64,000 bases of DNA from positions 3,224,001 through 3,288,000 of the forward strand of contig CP126125.1 in the NCBI GenBank assembly GCA_030123525.1. Direction: 5' to 3'. Position numbers and translations under genes: made by a program. Origin of the DNA: ELB16-189 sp018266435 (lineage in GTDB: Bacteria > Bacteroidota > Bacteroidia > Cytophagales > Cyclobacteriaceae). A model generated the notes under the pieces. It saw only the letters and a list, made by a program, of their open reading frames with translations. It was not told the DNA's origin and searched no databases. Positions 35,276 to 44,269 of the stretch are shown piece by piece. Position 1 is the first letter of the stretch; each line of letters starts with the position of its first letter.

Positions 35276-35836
35276 ATGCCTCATATACCCCTTGACGAAA
35301 AATTGCCCGGCATTACGGGTATTCTGAATTACCGGCTTGACACAGCCTTACCCATACGAGAATTAACACACATTTTGTTGCGTGGCAATTCTACCCTTAC
35401 CCAAGGAGAGCGAGAATTGATAGCCACCATCGTTTCGCATGGAAACGAATGTAAATTTTGCACAGCTGCACACACGGCTGCTGCCGATTTGCTTTTGGGA
35501 GAAAAAGAAACTACCGACTCCATCAAAAAAGATATTGCACTTTCTTCCGTTAGCGATAAAATGAAGGCGCTTTTAATTATTGCTAAAGCTGTGCAGGTGA
35601 GTGGAAAAAATGTGACTTCTGAAATGATTGACCAGGCCAAGAAAGCAGGTGCAACTGATTTGGAAATTCATGATACTGTGTTTATTGCCGCCTTATTTTC
35701 ATGGTACAACAGAATGGTTGATGGCCTGGCCAGCGTCACGCCTACTGACCCGGCTTTCTATTCCCGGTTAGCCACGATTCTTGCAGAAAAAGGCTATCTA
35801 TCTTCTGAAAATCGGTATGCCGGATTAACAAAATAA
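35276..35836 (+). CDS. CMD/AhpD-like protein 5
   Basis: This is a 186-residue paralogue with Cys59, Cys62 and His66 (NECKFCTAAH). It is most like copy 1: both read PGITG near residue 11, SDKMKALL in the middle and SVTPTDP or TVTPTDP near the end. It is the last gene of the island, 2 bases after copy 4. The 208 bases after it, before the convergent S9 peptidase, show no clear feature or terminator. Confidence 0.88.
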   Translation: MPHIPLDEKLPGITGILNYRLDTALPIRELTHILLRGNSTLTQGERELIATIVSHGNECKFCTAAHTAAADLLLGEKETTDSIKKDIALSSVSDKMKALLIIAKAVQVSGKNVTSEMIDQAKKAGATDLEIHDTVFIAALFSWYNRMVDGLASVTPTDPAFYSRLATILAEKGYLSSENRYAGLTK

Positions 35837-36044
35837 TTATTGAGTTTACTTCCTGTTGGCACATTGTTAACGCACACCCAATTCACCACCTTAAAATACA
35901 GTTATGCCGTCATTATTCAATTACATCGGCTTCTCGGCTTCAAGGTATCTTAGGTTGTTGTTTGAATAAACTCCTTTGTTTTCTCAAACGTACCAGTTAC
36001 AAATGCTCACCAACAGGGTAACTTAAAATTTTATTCGTATCGCA

Positions 36045-37958
36045 TTACATCCCTCCGCCCTTCAAATATTTATCCAAAAACTTCAACACTTCTTCAGAAG
36101 CTTTGATGTTGTTTTCTTTTTTAACAAAGCCATGACCTTCATCGGGAAAGATCACGTATTCAACAGGCACATTGTTTTTTTTCGCAGCGGCTACGATTTC
36201 ATCGGACTCAACCTGTAACACGCGAGGGTCATTGCTGCCCTGCAACACAATGAACGGGCGCTTGATTTTATCGGCATGAAATAGCGGAGACTTATTGTAC
36301 AACGCTACGGAATCAACCGATGGGTCGCCCACTTCGGTGTACAGGGCTTTGCGTAACGACTCCCACCAGGGGGGCACACTCTTCAAGGTGCGCAGCCAGT
36401 TGGTTACGCCAAAATAATTTACACCTACTTTAAATTCTTTAGGTGCAAACGTAAGGGCAGCCATCACCATGTATCCACCATAGCTGCCCCCATAAATACC
36501 AATTTTGGTTGTGTCAATGTAGTTGAGAGTGGCCAAAAACTTCTTGGCTTCAATGCAATCACGCAGGTCTTCGTTGCCATGCTTGCGGTCATCAGCAGCA
36601 AAAAACGTTTTGCCGTAACCGCTGCTTCCCCGGTTGTTAACGGCAAGAATGGCATATCCATGATTAACTAAGTGCTGCAATGAGGCTGAATAATTCAATC
36701 TGGTTTGTCCACCCGGGCCGCCATGAATCCACAGCAGGCACGGAACTTTGGCATCGGCACTGCTTCCCTTAGGCTGATAGAGTAAGGCCGGTATCTCCAT
36801 ACCATCAAATGATTTATAACGTACCACCTGACCTGCCACAAGATCGTTTGCATCAATTTCATTCGTCATAGTATGGGTGAGTTGTTTTACAACTTTTGTT
36901 TCAAAATCGTAAACAAATAAATTGCTGGGCGATTTTGAACTGCTTACATAAAATGACATTAATCTCTCACTATTAGAAATGGTTACACCGGTAATGTCTC
37001 CTTCGGGCAATCCGGATATTTCCAATTTCTTTCCGCCTTGCGACTCGTCATAAATATTTATTTCTGTGCGGGCATCGTTGTTGATGGCCACCACGCGGTA
37101 CTTGCCCATGTGCGAAAGGCTGGCATACATTACATCCCACGGAGCTTCTTCCACTTTGGCTTTAGCGCCTGTAGCCATATCATAGCTGGCCAGGTACATA
37201 AACTCACTACCCTCGTTGGTGAGGTAAAATAATTTCTTCCCGTCTAAACTAAAATATTGCGGATTGTATTGCACATCGCCTGTGTGTTCACTCAGCAATT
37301 TGGTTTTGCCGGTTTGTGTATCGTGCAAATACATATTCGAATTGTTGGTGGTAATATTTTCCGTGAGCGCAAGGTAACGGTCATCGTTTGAGATGGCGTC
37401 AGGGCTCAATCCTTTTTCATTTTTATAAACCAATGTGGAAGGGTAGATTCTCCCCTCCTTCTGCCCGCCTTCCAGTTGTACTTTGAATAAATCAAAAAAA
37501 CGTTTGTCGCGACCGTTGTGAGAATAGTACATCAGTTTTTGATCATGGCTCCATCTGTCAAATTGAGCTTTAGCGGTAGTGTCTTGAATCAGATCAGTAA
37601 CCGCGCCATCAGTTGCACGTACAAAAATATGAGTGATTTCATTTCCTCCTTTATCGCTGCCATACAGCAACCGATTGTCTTTAGGAAAATAACTGTACGA
37701 AAAAATGGCGTTGTCGGTAGAGTGGGTTAGTGCTTTTTGCTCACCGGTTTTGATATCAATTTCTACAGCATTAAAAATACCTGTGGCGCGACTATTAATT
37801 AAGATTTTGGTTTCATCGGGAGAGAATGCGCCTCCGTTGATCGGCACGACATCCATAAATTGTTGAATGGTATAAAGTTTGTGTGGTTGCTCACTATTTT
37901 TTGTGGTACAGGATGCCAGTGCAGCCGAAGCACAAATGGATAGGATAATTTTTTTCAT
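36045..37958 (-). CDS. S9 family peptidase lipoprotein (prolyl oligopeptidase/acylaminoacyl-peptidase type)
   Basis: This 637-residue protein has a lipoprotein signal (residues 1-17, lipobox LASC). An N-terminal beta-propeller made of PD40-like blades (~30-380) is followed by a catalytic alpha/beta hydrolase domain. The nucleophile elbow is GGSYGGYM, the acid lies in GSNDPRV and the catalytic His in DEGHGF. Such enzymes cut after proline or release N-terminal di- or acyl-amino acids in the envelope. It is a single gene, and the closest match in type is the Bacteroidota dipeptidyl-peptidase group; exact specificity is not evident. Confidence 0.92.
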   Translation of the reverse strand: MKKIILSICASAALASCTTKNSEQPHKLYTIQQFMDVVPINGGAFSPDETKILINSRATGIFNAVEIDIKTGEQKALTHSTDNAIFSYSYFPKDNRLLYGSDKGGNEITHIFVRATDGAVTDLIQDTTAKAQFDRWSHDQKLMYYSHNGRDKRFFDLFKVQLEGGQKEGRIYPSTLVYKNEKGLSPDAISNDDRYLALTENITTNNSNMYLHDTQTGKTKLLSEHTGDVQYNPQYFSLDGKKLFYLTNEGSEFMYLASYDMATGAKAKVEEAPWDVMYASLSHMGKYRVVAINNDARTEINIYDESQGGKKLEISGLPEGDITGVTISNSERLMSFYVSSSKSPSNLFVYDFETKVVKQLTHTMTNEIDANDLVAGQVVRYKSFDGMEIPALLYQPKGSSADAKVPCLLWIHGGPGGQTRLNYSASLQHLVNHGYAILAVNNRGSSGYGKTFFAADDRKHGNEDLRDCIEAKKFLATLNYIDTTKIGIYGGSYGGYMVMAALTFAPKEFKVGVNYFGVTNWLRTLKSVPPWWESLRKALYTEVGDPSVDSVALYNKSPLFHADKIKRPFIVLQGSNDPRVLQVESDEIVAAAKKNNVPVEYVIFPDEGHGFVKKENNIKASEEVLKFLDKYLKGGGM

Positions 37959-38004
37959 GGGGTATTGGGTAAACAGGCGATGAAGGTACTAAAAACAATG
38001 CAAG

Positions 38005-38658
38005 TCAAAAAGCCTTGTTATTAGCGGTGTTGAGTTCTTGCACAATGATCCTGAGCTCGTTCAGCATCATGGCAGTGGCACCCCACACAATTTCTCCTTC
38101 AATAAGAAAGTGGGGCGCGATCATAGGGTATTTTTTCGCGGCCAGAATTTCCTGAGTATGGATAGCATCGCTGCGGAGCAACTCGTCTAAATTTCCATTG
38201 AGGATTCGGGCTACTTCAGATTCTTGCGGATAGAATTCTGGTGGTGACGTGCTGTAAGCCACTACAGGAGAAATAATAAAATTACTCGGGGCAATATAAA
38301 AATCACTGATCTTGCCGATTACCTGAATATGGTCTGAGGGAACACCTATTTCTTCTTCACATTCTCGCAAGGCAGTTTGAATATAATTTTCATTTTTTTC
38401 AGTTTTTCCACCGGGCAAACTCACCTGTCCCGCGTGTGCGCCCACGTAGTCGGGCCGTTTGGTCAATGGAAACCGGATGGCACCAAACTCTTCGTATAAC
38501 AGGATGATAACACTGCCCGGCCTGGGCTGAGAGGCATGATTAAATTTAGGTATCAATGATCCGGCAGGAGTTGCACGCAACATTTCGTGGGCCATTGCTC
38601 CCGGCAAAGGTTGTTGCAACCGGGTTTGCAAACGATCAGCTAACTCAATCAATTTCAT
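38005..38658 (-). CDS. NUDIX CoA pyrophosphatase-like protein
   Basis: This 217-residue protein has the UPF0035/NudL signature LTKRPDYVGAHAGQVSLPGG directly before a NUDIX box (GKTEKNENYIQTALRECEEEIG). NudL-type enzymes hydrolyse CoA and its derivatives to phosphopantetheine and 3',5'-ADP. It overlaps the preceding TPR gene by 4 bases, so the two are coupled. Confidence 0.88.
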   Translation of the reverse strand: MKLIELADRLQTRLQQPLPGAMAHEMLRATPAGSLIPKFNHASQPRPGSVIILLYEEFGAIRFPLTKRPDYVGAHAGQVSLPGGKTEKNENYIQTALRECEEEIGVPSDHIQVIGKISDFYIAPSNFIISPVVAYSTSPPEFYPQESEVARILNGNLDELLRSDAIHTQEILAAKKYPMIAPHFLIEGEIVWGATAMMLNELRIIVQELNTANNKAF

Positions 38659-39683
38659 TTGCAGTTTTTCAGCAAATCGGGAGTGAGAAGGTGGTCTTGT
38701 GCTTCTTTTGATTTTTTAAACGACTGGCAAGCCAATTCTTTTTTTCCATTTTTTAAGTAAGCCAAGCCAAGGTAATAATGAATTTTATCTATGAACGGAT
38801 CACGTTTTAAAGCCTGAGTAAGTAACCGTTCGGCAAGTTCAGGTTCATTTTTCATCAAGTGAAAGATGCCTTTATTACGATAGGCCCAGGCATTGTCTGG
38901 ATCTGCCGAAATACTTTCATTAATGTCAGATTCAGCAAGGGTCAGTTCGTTTTGCATAAGATAAATGTATCCCCGGTTGTTTACAAAATACGATTGCTTG
39001 GGGTCAAGCCTGATTGCCTCATTGATTAGGTTCAAAGCTTCTTTATAATGTCCTAAATCCGTTTCAATCAGTGAGAGTGTGTTATAAATATTTGGTTCGC
39101 GGTCATTGAACTTGGCTGCGCGGTGCAACTCATTTTTGGCCGAGTCATATTGCCTGAGGTAATAGCGAACAATAGCATGATTCACCAGGGCCTCCATCTT
39201 CATACGTTTATCGCTTCCGGTAATTTGTTGAGCCTGGTAAAAAACTTGCAGCGCTTTGTTAAACTCTCGAAGCCGGGTGTAGTTCAATCCCAGCGTGAAA
39301 TAAGCAATGGCAGTATCGGGTTTTGATGCAATGACTTTCTCCAAATCATCAATAGACCGGTAATATTCTTTCAGCTCATACGCAGCGTTAGCCCGGTTGA
39401 TACGTGCCTCTAAAAAATGAGGATCGCAGGTGAGGGCCTTGTCATAACTAGCCAATGCTTGCTCGTATTTTTTTTGTTCAAAATAAACTGTGCCTATGTT
39501 GTTCCAGGCATCAGCAAAGCAATCGTTAAATTTGAGAGCTTCTTCATAATAGTTTTGTGCCTGCTGCCAGTTCTTTTCTTTAGAAGCCAGGTTTCCCTTA
39601 AGTAAAAATTGCTGCATGCGCGACTCCCGGCTTTGGCAACTAATGAACAACAGCAAGACAACTACTCTAACAAAATTTTTCAC
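38655..39683 (-). CDS. TPR-repeat lipoprotein
   Basis: This 342-residue protein has a lipoprotein leader (MKNFVRVVVLLLFISC) when the GTG at 39683 is used. An upstream TTG at 39731 would bury the signal. The mature chain is about eight to nine tetratricopeptide repeats, for example NNIGTVYFEQKKYEQALASY and YFTLGLNYTRLREFNKALQV. TPR lipoproteins act as scaffolds in the outer-membrane periplasmic face. Its promoter region is shared with the divergent his leader, 122 bases away. Confidence 0.85.
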   Translation of the reverse strand: MKNFVRVVVLLLFISCQSRESRMQQFLLKGNLASKEKNWQQAQNYYEEALKFNDCFADAWNNIGTVYFEQKKYEQALASYDKALTCDPHFLEARINRANAAYELKEYYRSIDDLEKVIASKPDTAIAYFTLGLNYTRLREFNKALQVFYQAQQITGSDKRMKMEALVNHAIVRYYLRQYDSAKNELHRAAKFNDREPNIYNTLSLIETDLGHYKEALNLINEAIRLDPKQSYFVNNRGYIYLMQNELTLAESDINESISADPDNAWAYRNKGIFHLMKNEPELAERLLTQALKRDPFIDKIHYYLGLAYLKNGKKELACQSFKKSKEAQDHLLTPDLLKNCK

Positions 39684-39766
39684 AGGGTGTAAAGATAACT
39701 GAGGATTAACAAAAACGATTGTTACACGCAAAATAACAAGACAAAAAAATATTTCTCATCACAACA

Positions 39767-39797
39767 TTTGAAAATTGATAAATGTTCAATTATTTCG
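39767..39797 (+). promoter_or_regulatory. Possible promoter of the his operon
   Basis: TTTG at 39767-39770 is followed after 19 bases by TTATTTCG (39790-39797), two mismatches from TAnnTTTG. The ATG of the his leader peptide begins 8 bases further on, so the message would be almost leaderless. No better match was found between the divergent TPR gene and the leader peptide. Confidence 0.3.
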
Positions 39798-39805
39798 CGA
39801 CAGTT

Positions 39806-39874
39806 ATGTTTAACAACACGCACACACTGCATCACCACCATACCTTCCTAACGGACGGCAGGATGATGTTTTGA
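39806..39874 (+). CDS. hisL: his operon leader peptide with four consecutive His codons
   Basis: A 22-codon frame from ATG 39806 to TGA 39874 encodes MFNNTHTLHHHHTFLTD followed by GRMMF. Five of seven residues from position 6 to 12 are His, with four in a row (codons 9-12). A terminator and hisG follow. The first arm CATCACC (39830-39836), inside the His codons, can pair with GGATGATG (39861-39868). GGCAGG (39857-39862) can instead pair with CTTGCC of the terminator (39906-39911). A ribosome stalled at the His codons would break the first hairpin and favour read-through, as in classical his attenuation. Confidence 0.92.
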   Translation: MFNNTHTLHHHHTFLTDGRMMF

Positions 39875-39900
39875 TGTTGCTCTAGCAAATAATGAAACAT

Positions 39901-39935
39901 AAAGGCTTGCCAAAAAAGGCAGGCCTTTTTTATTT
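39901..39935 (+). terminator. his attenuator: Rho-independent terminator before hisG
   Basis: AAAGGCTTGCC (39901-39911) pairs with GGCAGGCCTTT (39918-39928) around a six-A loop, with a single G-U pair, followed by a run of T. The first six bases of the 3' arm, GGCAGG, are repeated at 39857-39862 inside the leader peptide frame, so the two compete for CTTGCC. The hairpin ends 16 bases before the hisG ATG. Confidence 0.9.
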
Positions 39936-39950
39936 ATCAATTATAAAAAC

Positions 39951-40811
39951 ATGGAATCAAGTTTACGATTAGCTATACAAAAATCAGGAAGGCTTCAAGA
40001 AGGCTCGCTCCGGCTATTAAAAGAAAGCGGGATACACTTCAACAATGGCAAAGACCAGTTAAAAACCCAAGCAGAAAATTTTAATCTGGAATTATTGTTT
40101 TTGCGCGATGATGACATTCCGCAATACATTGAAGACCGCGTAGCAGACGCGGGAATTATCGGTGAAAACATTGTCATCGAAAAACAGAAGAATAACAAAA
40201 TCATTTCACGACTCGGTTTTGCCAAATGCCGTCTCTCAATGGCCGTACTGCGATCTGAAAACTATACCGGTACAGAATGGTTACAAGGAAAAAATATTGC
40301 TACCTCCTTCCCTAACCTGGTACGAACATTCCTTGATCAACATAAAATTGAAGCCGGCATTCACGAAATCAGCGGCTCAGTTGAAATTGCTCCGGGCATT
40401 GGGCTGGCCGATGCCATCTGCGACATTGTGAGTTCGGGAAGCACTTTGCTAAGCAACGGCTTAAAAGAAGTGGAGACGGTGATCTCTTCAGAAGCAGTGC
40501 TTGTATCCAATCCAAAACTGAATGAAGCAAAAGAAAAAATCTTGACTGAACTTGTTTTTCGGATACAATCTGTTCAATCAGCTCAGAACAATAAATATAT
40601 TTTGATGAATTGCCCCAATGATGCCATCGAAAAAATTACGAGCGTCATTCCCGGAATGAAAAGCCCTACCATTATGCCGCTAAATAAACCCGGATGGTCT
40701 TCGCTGCATTCGGTAGTAGATGAAAATGATTTTTGGAAAAAAATCAATTTGCTAAAATCATTTGGTGCCGAAGGGATTTTGGTAATACCTATTGAAAAAA
40801 TGATTGCCTGA
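39951..40811 (+). CDS. hisG: ATP phosphoribosyltransferase, long form
   Basis: HisG joins ATP and PRPP in the first step of histidine synthesis. The 286-residue protein is the long form with a C-terminal regulatory domain (~215-286), so it needs no HisZ partner. The catalytic part has IQKSGRLQEGS at the start, the ADAGIIGENIV segment and the PRPP loop ADAICDIVSSGSTLLSNGL. It lies directly downstream of the his attenuator. Confidence 0.96.
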   Translation: MESSLRLAIQKSGRLQEGSLRLLKESGIHFNNGKDQLKTQAENFNLELLFLRDDDIPQYIEDRVADAGIIGENIVIEKQKNNKIISRLGFAKCRLSMAVLRSENYTGTEWLQGKNIATSFPNLVRTFLDQHKIEAGIHEISGSVEIAPGIGLADAICDIVSSGSTLLSNGLKEVETVISSEAVLVSNPKLNEAKEKILTELVFRIQSVQSAQNNKYILMNCPNDAIEKITSVIPGMKSPTIMPLNKPGWSSLHSVVDENDFWKKINLLKSFGAEGILVIPIEKMIA

Positions 40812-40841
40812 CTGATTGAGTCAAAATCTAAAATTGAGAGC

Positions 40842-42119
40842 ATGAAGCTATACAACCGTCCGCCAAAATATACATGGAAAGAATTGTGCCTGCGGCCACA
40901 GTTACAAACTGAGTTTTTAGAGGGCCGTGTTCAAACCATTTTATCTCGTGTAAAAAAATCGGGCGATGCAGCCTTGCGTGAACTTACCCGTCAGTACGAC
41001 AAAGTAGATATTCAAAAAATTCAGGTATCAGATGATGAACCCATGGATGCCGAACAACAACTACCCGATAAATTAAAACAAGCCATCCGCACAGCCGCTC
41101 AAAACATAAAGACTTTTCACGCTTTGCAAACAAGGGAAGAACAAAAAACAGAAACCACAGAGGGGGTAACCTGCTGGCGCAAAGCCGTACCCATTGAAAA
41201 AGTAGGTATCTACATTCCGGGTGGGTCTGCTCCACTTTTTTCTACCGTATTGATGCTGGGTATTCCCGCTCAACTAGCCGGATGCAACGAAATTATTTTG
41301 TGCACTCCGCCTGATCAATATGGAAAAATAAACCCGGCTATTTTATTTTCAGCAAAAGAAGTGGGAATTAAAAAAATTTTTAAAGTAGGTGGAGCGCAAG
41401 CTATTGCAGCCATGGCTTATGGTACTGAAAGTATTCCTCAGGTTTATAAAATAGTTGGTCCAGGCAATCAGTTCGTTACTAAAGCTAAACAGTTGGTAAC
41501 CCTTGAAGGAACAGCCATTGACCTGCCGGCCGGACCATCAGAAGTACTTGTGCTGGCCGATGCTTATGCCAACGCTGCTTATGTAGCTGCCGATCTCTTA
41601 TCACAAGCTGAACATGGAACCGACAGCCAGGTGATTTTGGTAACCAACGAAGAAACATTGATAAAAAAAGTAGTGCAAGAATTGGAAACCCAGGTAGCTA
41701 AACTGCCACGAAAAGAAATAGCCATCGAAGCATTAAAAAATAGCCGTGCAATAATCCTTAGTCATCCGGATACTATCGGGTTTATTAACGAGTACGCTCC
41801 TGAACACCTGATCATCAACACAATTGATTGCGATGAGTTGGTGAATAAAATAACCAATGCCGGGTCAGTTTTTGTGGGTAGCTATTCTCCTGAATCGGGC
41901 GGTGATTATGCTTCAGGCACTAACCATACCTTGCCCACAAACGGCTGTGCAAAAAGTTATAGTGGCGTTTCGCTCGATAGCTTTGTTAAGTACATCACGT
42001 TTCAAAAAATAACCAAAACAGGAATTGAAAAACTAGGACCAACCGTGGTGGCCATGGCCGAAGCAGAATGTTTGCAAGCTCATGCTGAGGCTGTAAAAAT
42101 ACGAATGACTAACCCATGA
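40842..42119 (+). CDS. hisD: Histidinol dehydrogenase
   Basis: HisD oxidises histidinol twice to histidine. The 425-residue zinc enzyme carries YIPGGSAPLFSTV, GGAQAIAAMAYGT, DLPAGPSEVLV, the metal-ligand region LLSQAEHGTDSQ, and NHTLPTNGCAKSYSGVS. It is 30 bases after hisG and 3 bases before hisC. Confidence 0.97.
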   Translation: MKLYNRPPKYTWKELCLRPQLQTEFLEGRVQTILSRVKKSGDAALRELTRQYDKVDIQKIQVSDDEPMDAEQQLPDKLKQAIRTAAQNIKTFHALQTREEQKTETTEGVTCWRKAVPIEKVGIYIPGGSAPLFSTVLMLGIPAQLAGCNEIILCTPPDQYGKINPAILFSAKEVGIKKIFKVGGAQAIAAMAYGTESIPQVYKIVGPGNQFVTKAKQLVTLEGTAIDLPAGPSEVLVLADAYANAAYVAADLLSQAEHGTDSQVILVTNEETLIKKVVQELETQVAKLPRKEIAIEALKNSRAIILSHPDTIGFINEYAPEHLIINTIDCDELVNKITNAGSVFVGSYSPESGGDYASGTNHTLPTNGCAKSYSGVSLDSFVKYITFQKITKTGIEKLGPTVVAMAEAECLQAHAEAVKIRMTNP

Positions 42120-42122
42120 GTA

Positions 42123-43157
42123 ATGATACCAGATATCTCTAAGCTGCTACGCCCCCACTTGAAAAATCTCAAACCCTACTCATCAGCGCGCGATGAGTTT
42201 GCGGGCGAAGCGCAGATTTTTATGGATGCTAACGAAAATCCATTTGCAACTGGCTACAACCGGTATCCTGATCCGCATCAAAAAAAACTAAAACAAAAAA
42301 TTGCTTCTATTCAACACGTAAGCGAAGATCAGCTTTTTATCGGTCATGGAAGCGATGAAGTGATTGATTTATTGTTACGTGCTTTTTGTGTTCCTACGAT
42401 TGACGAGGTGATTATCGCTGAGCCAACGTATGGAATGTATCAGGTGAGTGCTCGCATCAATGACATCAAGGTAAAACCGGTAAAACTAACCGCCAGTTTT
42501 GATCTGGACAAAGAATGTATCCTTTCACCTATTTCCGCACACACCAAACTGATTTTTTTGTGCAGCCCTAATAATCCTACAGGAAACATTTTAAACCCTG
42601 ACACAATTCATACTCTATTAAAAAATTTTAACGGATTGGTACTTATTGACGAAGCTTACATTGACTTTGCTTCATCTCCAAGTTGGGTTACCGAACTGGG
42701 CCGGTACAAAAACCTGGTAGTATTGCAAACTTTATCAAAAGCGTGGGGCCTGGCAGGGCTGCGCCTGGGAATGTGCTTTGCGGATAGTACAATCATTTCT
42801 GTGTTAAATAAAATCAAACTACCCTACAACATCAGCGAACCGCAGCAACAAGCGGCATTAAAAGCCTTGCACGATGTTAAAAAAAAAGAAAGAGAAGTGA
42901 AAAAAATTCTTGCACAACGGCAATGGCTTACAGAAAAAATGAATGATATAAAAATAATAAATCATATCTATCCGTCAGAAGCAAATTTCCTTTTAGTAAA
43001 AATGACTGATGCACGGGCGGTCTATCAAAAATTATTGGCAGGGGGAATCGTTGTGCGTGACCGCAGTAAGGTTGTGTTATGCCAAAACTGCTTGCGCATA
43101 ACGGTGGGCACTACTGAAGAAAATGAAGCATTAATAACTCTATTAAAAAAATTATGA
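42123..43157 (+). CDS. hisC: Histidinol-phosphate aminotransferase
   Basis: HisC converts imidazole-acetol phosphate and glutamate to histidinol phosphate. The 344-residue PLP enzyme of fold type I has ENPFATGYNRYPDP, the SPNNPTGN loop, the DEAYIDF motif and the PLP lysine in TLSKAWGLAGLRLG. Its stop overlaps the hisB start by 4 bases. Confidence 0.96.
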   Translation: MIPDISKLLRPHLKNLKPYSSARDEFAGEAQIFMDANENPFATGYNRYPDPHQKKLKQKIASIQHVSEDQLFIGHGSDEVIDLLLRAFCVPTIDEVIIAEPTYGMYQVSARINDIKVKPVKLTASFDLDKECILSPISAHTKLIFLCSPNNPTGNILNPDTIHTLLKNFNGLVLIDEAYIDFASSPSWVTELGRYKNLVVLQTLSKAWGLAGLRLGMCFADSTIISVLNKIKLPYNISEPQQQAALKALHDVKKKEREVKKILAQRQWLTEKMNDIKIINHIYPSEANFLLVKMTDARAVYQKLLAGGIVVRDRSKVVLCQNCLRITVGTTEENEALITLLKKL

Positions 43158-44269
43158 AAAAGATTTTATTTATAGACCGTGACGGAACCCTTATTGTTGA
43201 GCCACCGGAAGCTCCGCAAATCGATAACCTGGAAAAACTGCGCTTCATTCCCGGTGTATTTACCTGGCTTGGAAAAATTGCGAGAGAGACCGATTATGAA
43301 TTAGTAATGGTCTCCAATCAAGACGGGCTCGGCACCGATCGGTTTCCGGAAAATACTTTTTGGCCGGTGCAAAAAATGATATTGAACACGCTAGAAAATG
43401 AAGATATTCACTTCAGCAAAATTCACATCGACCGTTCTTTGCCCGAAGAAAACAAACCTACGCGTAAGCCGGGTATCGGTATGCTAACCGAATATTTAAA
43501 CGGACAATATGATTTAAAAAACTCCTTTGTTATAGGTGACCGCATCACGGATATTCAGTTGGCTAAAAACCTTGGGGCAAAAGGAATTCTGTTCAGCGGC
43601 ATTCAGTCCCTCGAAAAAATAGCCGAACAAAAATTAACTGAATATTGTGTGCTAAACACCCATTCGTGGAAAGAGGTTTATAAATTTCTGAGGCCGGCGC
43701 GTTTGGCAGAAACCAGGCGCACAACCAAAGAAACAGACATTTTCGTTAGCACTAACTTAGACGGCTCCGGTCTGGCTAAAATCCATACAGGGCTTGGCTT
43801 TTTTGACCACATGTTAGAACAAATTGCGCGGCATGGACAGATTGATCTTGAGGTTGCCGCAACCGGTGACTTGCATATTGATGAACACCATACGGTTGAA
43901 GACACAGCGTTGGTCTTAGGAGAAACTATCCTGAAAGCATTAGGTGATAAACGAGGAATGGAGCGCTTTGGGTTTTGTCTGCCTATGGACGATTGCCTGG
44001 CACAAGTAGCGATAGATTTTGGCGGGAGGCCCTGGTTAGTTTGGGAAGTTGAATTCAAGCGGGAAAAAATAGGTGAAGTCCCTACCGAACTGTTTTTTCA
44101 TTTTTTTAAATCCTTTAGCGATTCAGCAAGATGCAACCTGAATATCAAAGCAGAGGGAACGAATGAACATCATAAAATTGAAGCCATCTTCAAGGCGTTT
44201 GCTAAAGCCGTACGATTTGCTGTAAAGAAAGAAGGCCATCAGTTGCCCAGCACAAAGGGAACTCTTTAA
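43154..44269 (+). CDS. hisB: Bifunctional histidinol-phosphatase / imidazoleglycerol-phosphate dehydratase
   Basis: This 371-residue fusion has an N-terminal HAD phosphatase (~1-170; DRDGTL with the catalytic Asp residues, and GDRITDIQLAKNLGA). The C-terminal dehydratase (~180-371) shows GLGFFDHMLEQIARHG and DEHHTVEDTALVLGE, the His-rich metal sites. It is the last his gene here. hisH, hisA, hisF and hisI are absent, and a convergent gene ends one base after the stop. Confidence 0.96.
   Translation: MKKILFIDRDGTLIVEPPEAPQIDNLEKLRFIPGVFTWLGKIARETDYELVMVSNQDGLGTDRFPENTFWPVQKMILNTLENEDIHFSKIHIDRSLPEENKPTRKPGIGMLTEYLNGQYDLKNSFVIGDRITDIQLAKNLGAKGILFSGIQSLEKIAEQKLTEYCVLNTHSWKEVYKFLRPARLAETRRTTKETDIFVSTNLDGSGLAKIHTGLGFFDHMLEQIARHGQIDLEVAATGDLHIDEHHTVEDTALVLGETILKALGDKRGMERFGFCLPMDDCLAQVAIDFGGRPWLVWEVEFKREKIGEVPTELFFHFFKSFSDSARCNLNIKAEGTNEHHKIEAIFKAFAKAVRFAVKKEGHQLPSTKGTL

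Noticed and set aside
35852..36017. CCTGTTGG and CCAACAGG facing each other in the gap after the CMD island
   Set aside because: Eight bases over 150 bases of spacing are expected by chance; no further pairing.
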